A stretch of DNA of 64,000 nt. Origin: S015-6 sp964384945 (GTDB taxonomy: Bacteria > Desulfobacterota > DSWW01). This document shows, in pieces, positions 61,652 to 64,000 of this stretch. The notes under the pieces are model-generated. The model was not told where the DNA came from and ran no database searches. It saw nothing but the letters and a program-made list of their open reading frames with translations. Made by a program: the position numbers and the translations under genes. Where the stretch lies: positions 124,001-188,000 of the forward strand of contig CAYLMK010000002.1 in the NCBI GenBank assembly GCA_964384945.1, written 5' to 3'. Numbering within the stretch: position 1 is the first letter of the stretch; the number at the start of each line of letters is the position of its first letter.

Positions 61652-62206
61652 TCATTCCTCTCCCCCGGGCCCAAGCGACTGGAGAAGCCTCGGGGCGAGC
61701 CGGGCCCCCTCGTCGAGGGCCTTCAGGAACTCGCGGGCGAGAATCTGGGGCATCTGCTCCGGATGTTCTCTCTGATCGATGATGAGCTTCCTCAGGAGTT
61801 CGGCCTCTCTGAGGCGATGGCTGAAGCCGAGCAGCAGGGGCCGCGCCTTGGCCTTCAGATGCGGCAGGTCCCTCTCGACCGCCTCGTACGCCTCGATCCC
61901 GTACAGGGCCCCGGGGGCCTCCAGCCCTTCGAGGGGCTGAAGGGCGGCGTCCCGTTGCTCCGAAAGGGCCTCGTATCGCAGGCTTGCCAGCTTGAGCTTC
62001 GGCATGTCCTGCTGGATCGCTCTTCGATACCTACCGGAAATCTCACCGGCCGCCCGGCCCTCCAGGAACCCCTGCACGATCCAGAGGCCGAGCGCACCGA
62101 CCAGAAACCCGCCCAGGAGGTTCAAGAGATCCCGCAGCCAGAGGCGGGGTTTTCGGCCCGGCGTCCCTTTCCTGGGCTTCCCCTTCTTACCCTTGTTCGC
62201 AGCCAT
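61652..62206 (-). CDS. Hypothetical single-pass membrane protein
   Basis: 184 residues from ATG 62206 (GGAGGAG upstream). A highly basic start (AANKGKKGKPRKGTPGRKPR) leads into one membrane helix (LLNLLGGFLVGALGLWIV), then a helical domain rich in Leu, Arg and Glu (LKLASLRYEALSEQRDAALQ, EAELLRKLIIDQREHPEQ). No family is recognised. Orientation would be N-in with the helical part on the periplasmic side. A possible coiled-coil scaffold; co-oriented with the CYTH gene. Confidence 0.55.
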   Translation of the reverse strand: MAANKGKKGKPRKGTPGRKPRLWLRDLLNLLGGFLVGALGLWIVQGFLEGRAAGEISGRYRRAIQQDMPKLKLASLRYEALSEQRDAALQPLEGLEAPGALYGIEAYEAVERDLPHLKAKARPLLLGFSHRLREAELLRKLIIDQREHPEQMPQILAREFLKALDEGARLAPRLLQSLGPGGEE

Positions 62207-62278
62207 CCGAAGCTCCTCCGTCCGGTCGAGCGGACCACCCGCCCCGCTGCACCGAACCTTGCCAACCGGGAAGCCGTA

Positions 62279-62307
62279 CCCTAAATTGAGATCCGAGACA
62301 CTGTCAA
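62279..62307 (-). promoter_or_regulatory. Possible promoter of the membrane protein-CYTH unit
   Basis: On the minus strand a perfect TTGACA (62307-62302) is followed by TTTAGG at a spacer of 17. The -10 matches poorly. Confidence 0.3.
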
Positions 62308-62379
62308 GGGAGACTCGCGGGCGGATGCCCTGCAATGCACCCGGGGAAGCGGCACAAGAAACCGGAAACGGAACCCTCC

Positions 62380-64000
62380 ATGGCAAGAGCACCCGGCAAG
62401 AACCGACGCTCCTTCGAGGGCCTGCCCCCCGGAGGAATCCCGCCCGGCCTGCCCGAAGCCCTGCTTCGGCACCGGTTCCCGATCCTTGCGATCCTCTGCC
62501 TGCTCACCCTCGCAGGCATCTGCGGGATCCTTCATTTGCGGGCGGACTTCTCCTTCGAGACGCTATTCCTCTCGGACGACGAAGAGGCGGAGTTCTACCG
62601 GGCCTTCAAGGAGCGATTCGAGGAGTCGAGCCGGGACATCATTGTGATCCTCCAGGGAGAGGACCTGTTTCTTCCCGAGGGCCTGGCCCTCGTCCGGCGG
62701 CTCACCGACGCCCTCGAAAAGATCCACGGAATCGAGAAAGTGGTGAGCATCCTGAATGCGCCCTTCATTCAGGCAACGGCCGAAGGCATTGTGATCGAAG
62801 CCCTAGCAGAACGCCTCCCGGAAGACCCGGAAGGTGTTCAGGCTTTGAGAGACAAGGCCCTTGGCAACCGCCTGTTTCGCCGCTGGCTCATCTCGGAAGA
62901 CGGAACGACCCTGGCCTTGTTCGGCCGGCTGGCCCCGTTCGTACAGACCGAAAAGGAGAAGAGTCCTGTCGTCGAGCAGGTCCAATCGGTGACCGGATCG
63001 ATCGTGGGTTCCCGTTTCCCGGTCGCCTATTCCGGGATTCCGACCATTCAGAAAGAATACACGAACCGGGGCCTGAGGGACCTGCAGGGCTTCATCCTGT
63101 TGAGCGCCTGCATCGTCTGCGTGTTCCTCTACCTTTCCTTCCGGAGCGCGGCCGGGGTCTGTCTGCCGCAGGCCACCGTAAGCGTGAGCGTCGTCCTTCT
63201 GCTCGGGCTGATGTCCCTTTGCGGCGAGGAGATCAATCTGATCAACAACGTGGTCCCCAGCCTCCTGCTCGTCTACGGCATCGCGGACTCGATTCATCTG
63301 ATCCATCGCTATTACGAAGAGCTGGGAAGAGGAGGCTCCCGGAAGGAGGCCCTGATCGCGACGATCCGCACCATGGCTGCCGCGTGTTTCATGACGAGCT
63401 TCACGACGGCCGTGGGCTTCCTGTCGCTCACGACCGCCACGATCCATGTCGTCAAGACCTTCGGCCTGTTTGCAGGCGTGGGCATCCTGTTGGCCTTCTC
63501 CGTCACGATCCTGCTCCTTCCCATCCTGCTTTCGCTCGGCCCGGGGTCGGAGCCAAGAGCGAGGGTACGGGCGGGCGAGGGCATGATCGCCAGAATCCTT
63601 CTGGCCGTCGGCGTTCTGAACGAGAAGCACCCGCGGCTCTTGATCGGCGCCGGAGTCCTCCTGCTTCTCGCCTCGCTCCTCCTTTCGAACCGCCTGGGCA
63701 TCGAGGCCCACCTTTTCGAGGAACTCGCGGAGGACGACCCCATGGTTCAGGCCAACCGGATCTTGGAGGACAAGCTCGCCGGCATCATCACCTTCGAGAT
63801 ACAGGTCGGGGCCGGCGAACCGGAGGGAGCCCTGGACCCCGGGTTTCTCACCCGACTCGATCGCCTGGAGGCCTTCGTGGCCTCTCAGCCCTGGATTCGC
63901 AAGAGCCTGTCCGTCGCCGATATTCTCAAGGAGATGCACCAGGCCATGCACGGCGGGGACCCGGCCTTCTACCGCGTGCCGGAGTCCAGAGAACTCGCCG
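62380..64000 (+). CDS. RND-superfamily (MMPL-like) transporter, N-terminal part (cut by window end)
   Basis: The frame from ATG 62380 stays open to the end of the window, 540 complete codons. A first membrane helix (RFPILAILCLLTLAGICGIL) precedes a large exported domain (about 60-230). Then follow the helices of the first RND half: LRDLQGFILLSACIVCVFLYLSF, VSVVLLLGLMSLCGEEINLI, SLLLVYGIADSIHLIHRYYE, and TMAAACFMTSFTTAVGFLSL, ending FAGVGILLAFSVTILLLPILL. A second half begins near 420 (LLIGAGVLLLLASLLLSNRL). IADSIH and TTAVGFLSL are diagnostic of HpnN/MMPL-type lipid or hopanoid exporters. Substrate unknown. The ATG has a weak ribosome site (GGAAACGGA). Confidence 0.85.
   Translation, partial: MARAPGKNRRSFEGLPPGGIPPGLPEALLRHRFPILAILCLLTLAGICGILHLRADFSFETLFLSDDEEAEFYRAFKERFEESSRDIIVILQGEDLFLPEGLALVRRLTDALEKIHGIEKVVSILNAPFIQATAEGIVIEALAERLPEDPEGVQALRDKALGNRLFRRWLISEDGTTLALFGRLAPFVQTEKEKSPVVEQVQSVTGSIVGSRFPVAYSGIPTIQKEYTNRGLRDLQGFILLSACIVCVFLYLSFRSAAGVCLPQATVSVSVVLLLGLMSLCGEEINLINNVVPSLLLVYGIADSIHLIHRYYEELGRGGSRKEALIATIRTMAAACFMTSFTTAVGFLSLTTATIHVVKTFGLFAGVGILLAFSVTILLLPILLSLGPGSEPRARVRAGEGMIARILLAVGVLNEKHPRLLIGAGVLLLLASLLLSNRLGIEAHLFEELAEDDPMVQANRILEDKLAGIITFEIQVGAGEPEGALDPGFLTRLDRLEAFVASQPWIRKSLSVADILKEMHQAMHGGDPAFYRVPESRELA

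Overview
The window is a GC-rich bacterial chromosome segment, about 61-64% G+C by eye, densely packed with genes on both strands. I see no insertion sequence, prophage, CRISPR array, tRNA or rRNA. Gene content suggests a Desulfobacterota (deltaproteobacterial) or closely related anaerobe. The clues are four radical SAM enzymes, a DUF362 plus AmmeMemoRadiSam pair, MopE-type metal-binding repeat proteins with C-terminal membrane anchors, an archaeal-looking SHMT, NikR, and long multidomain histidine kinases. Genus-level placement is not possible from sequence reading alone.

Layout. Positions 1-10.9 kb hold mostly plus-strand metabolic and redox genes: the tail of a beta-helix surface protein, a frameshifted cyclic-nucleotide-binding protein, a GMC oxidoreductase, an AmpG-like transporter, a radical SAM enzyme, a DUF374 acyltransferase, a lipoprotein protease, a divergent B12-binding radical SAM enzyme, then DUF362 and a Tat-exported radical SAM enzyme. 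Positions 11.1-17.8 kb are the accessory part: a HepT/MntA toxin-antitoxin pair, two MopE-repeat exoproteins (one fused to a C45-type acyltransferase) behind a perfect CRP-type operator, and a LamG surface protein broken by a stop codon. Positions 17.8-28.1 kb are housekeeping: rlmB, proS, a flippase-like membrane protein, a ComEA-like protein, a CDP-alcohol phosphatidyltransferase, the pabA-pabB-pabC operon, queD and an SHMT.

Positions 28.3-37.4 kb carry an ABC1 kinase, a second B12 radical SAM enzyme, a PAC2 protein beside gpsA, nikR, an SCP2 protein with a clear terminator, a long-chain acyl-CoA synthetase and a tandem Hfq/Sm-like protein. Positions 38.0-43.7 kb are a three-gene signalling cassette: HDOD-GAF-PAS histidine kinase, REC-PAS-histidine kinase-REC, and PAS plus degenerate GGDEF. 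Positions 43.7-53.5 kb are a long minus-strand core operon: yibQ-like deacetylase, amiC-type amidase, rpmH, rnpA, yidD, yidC, jag, mnmE, mnmG and speD. Positions 53.6-64 kb hold a large alpha/beta hydrolase, an SDR, M20 and M24 peptidases, a DHH phosphoesterase, small envelope proteins, a CYTH phosphatase and the start of an RND transporter.

The most distinctive features are: (1) the CRP-like operator at an exact class II position (-41.5) in front of the MopE/acyltransferase pair; (2) the tandem Sm-fold protein with an inverted repeat overlapping its promoter; (3) the HDOD-kinase/REC-kinase/degenerate GGDEF cassette; (4) the DUF362 plus Tat radical SAM pair; and (5) two broken genes, one by a single-base frameshift and one by an in-frame TGA. 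Start codons were chosen mainly from visible Shine-Dalgarno sequences and family N-termini. All family names come from motif recognition, not from database searches.
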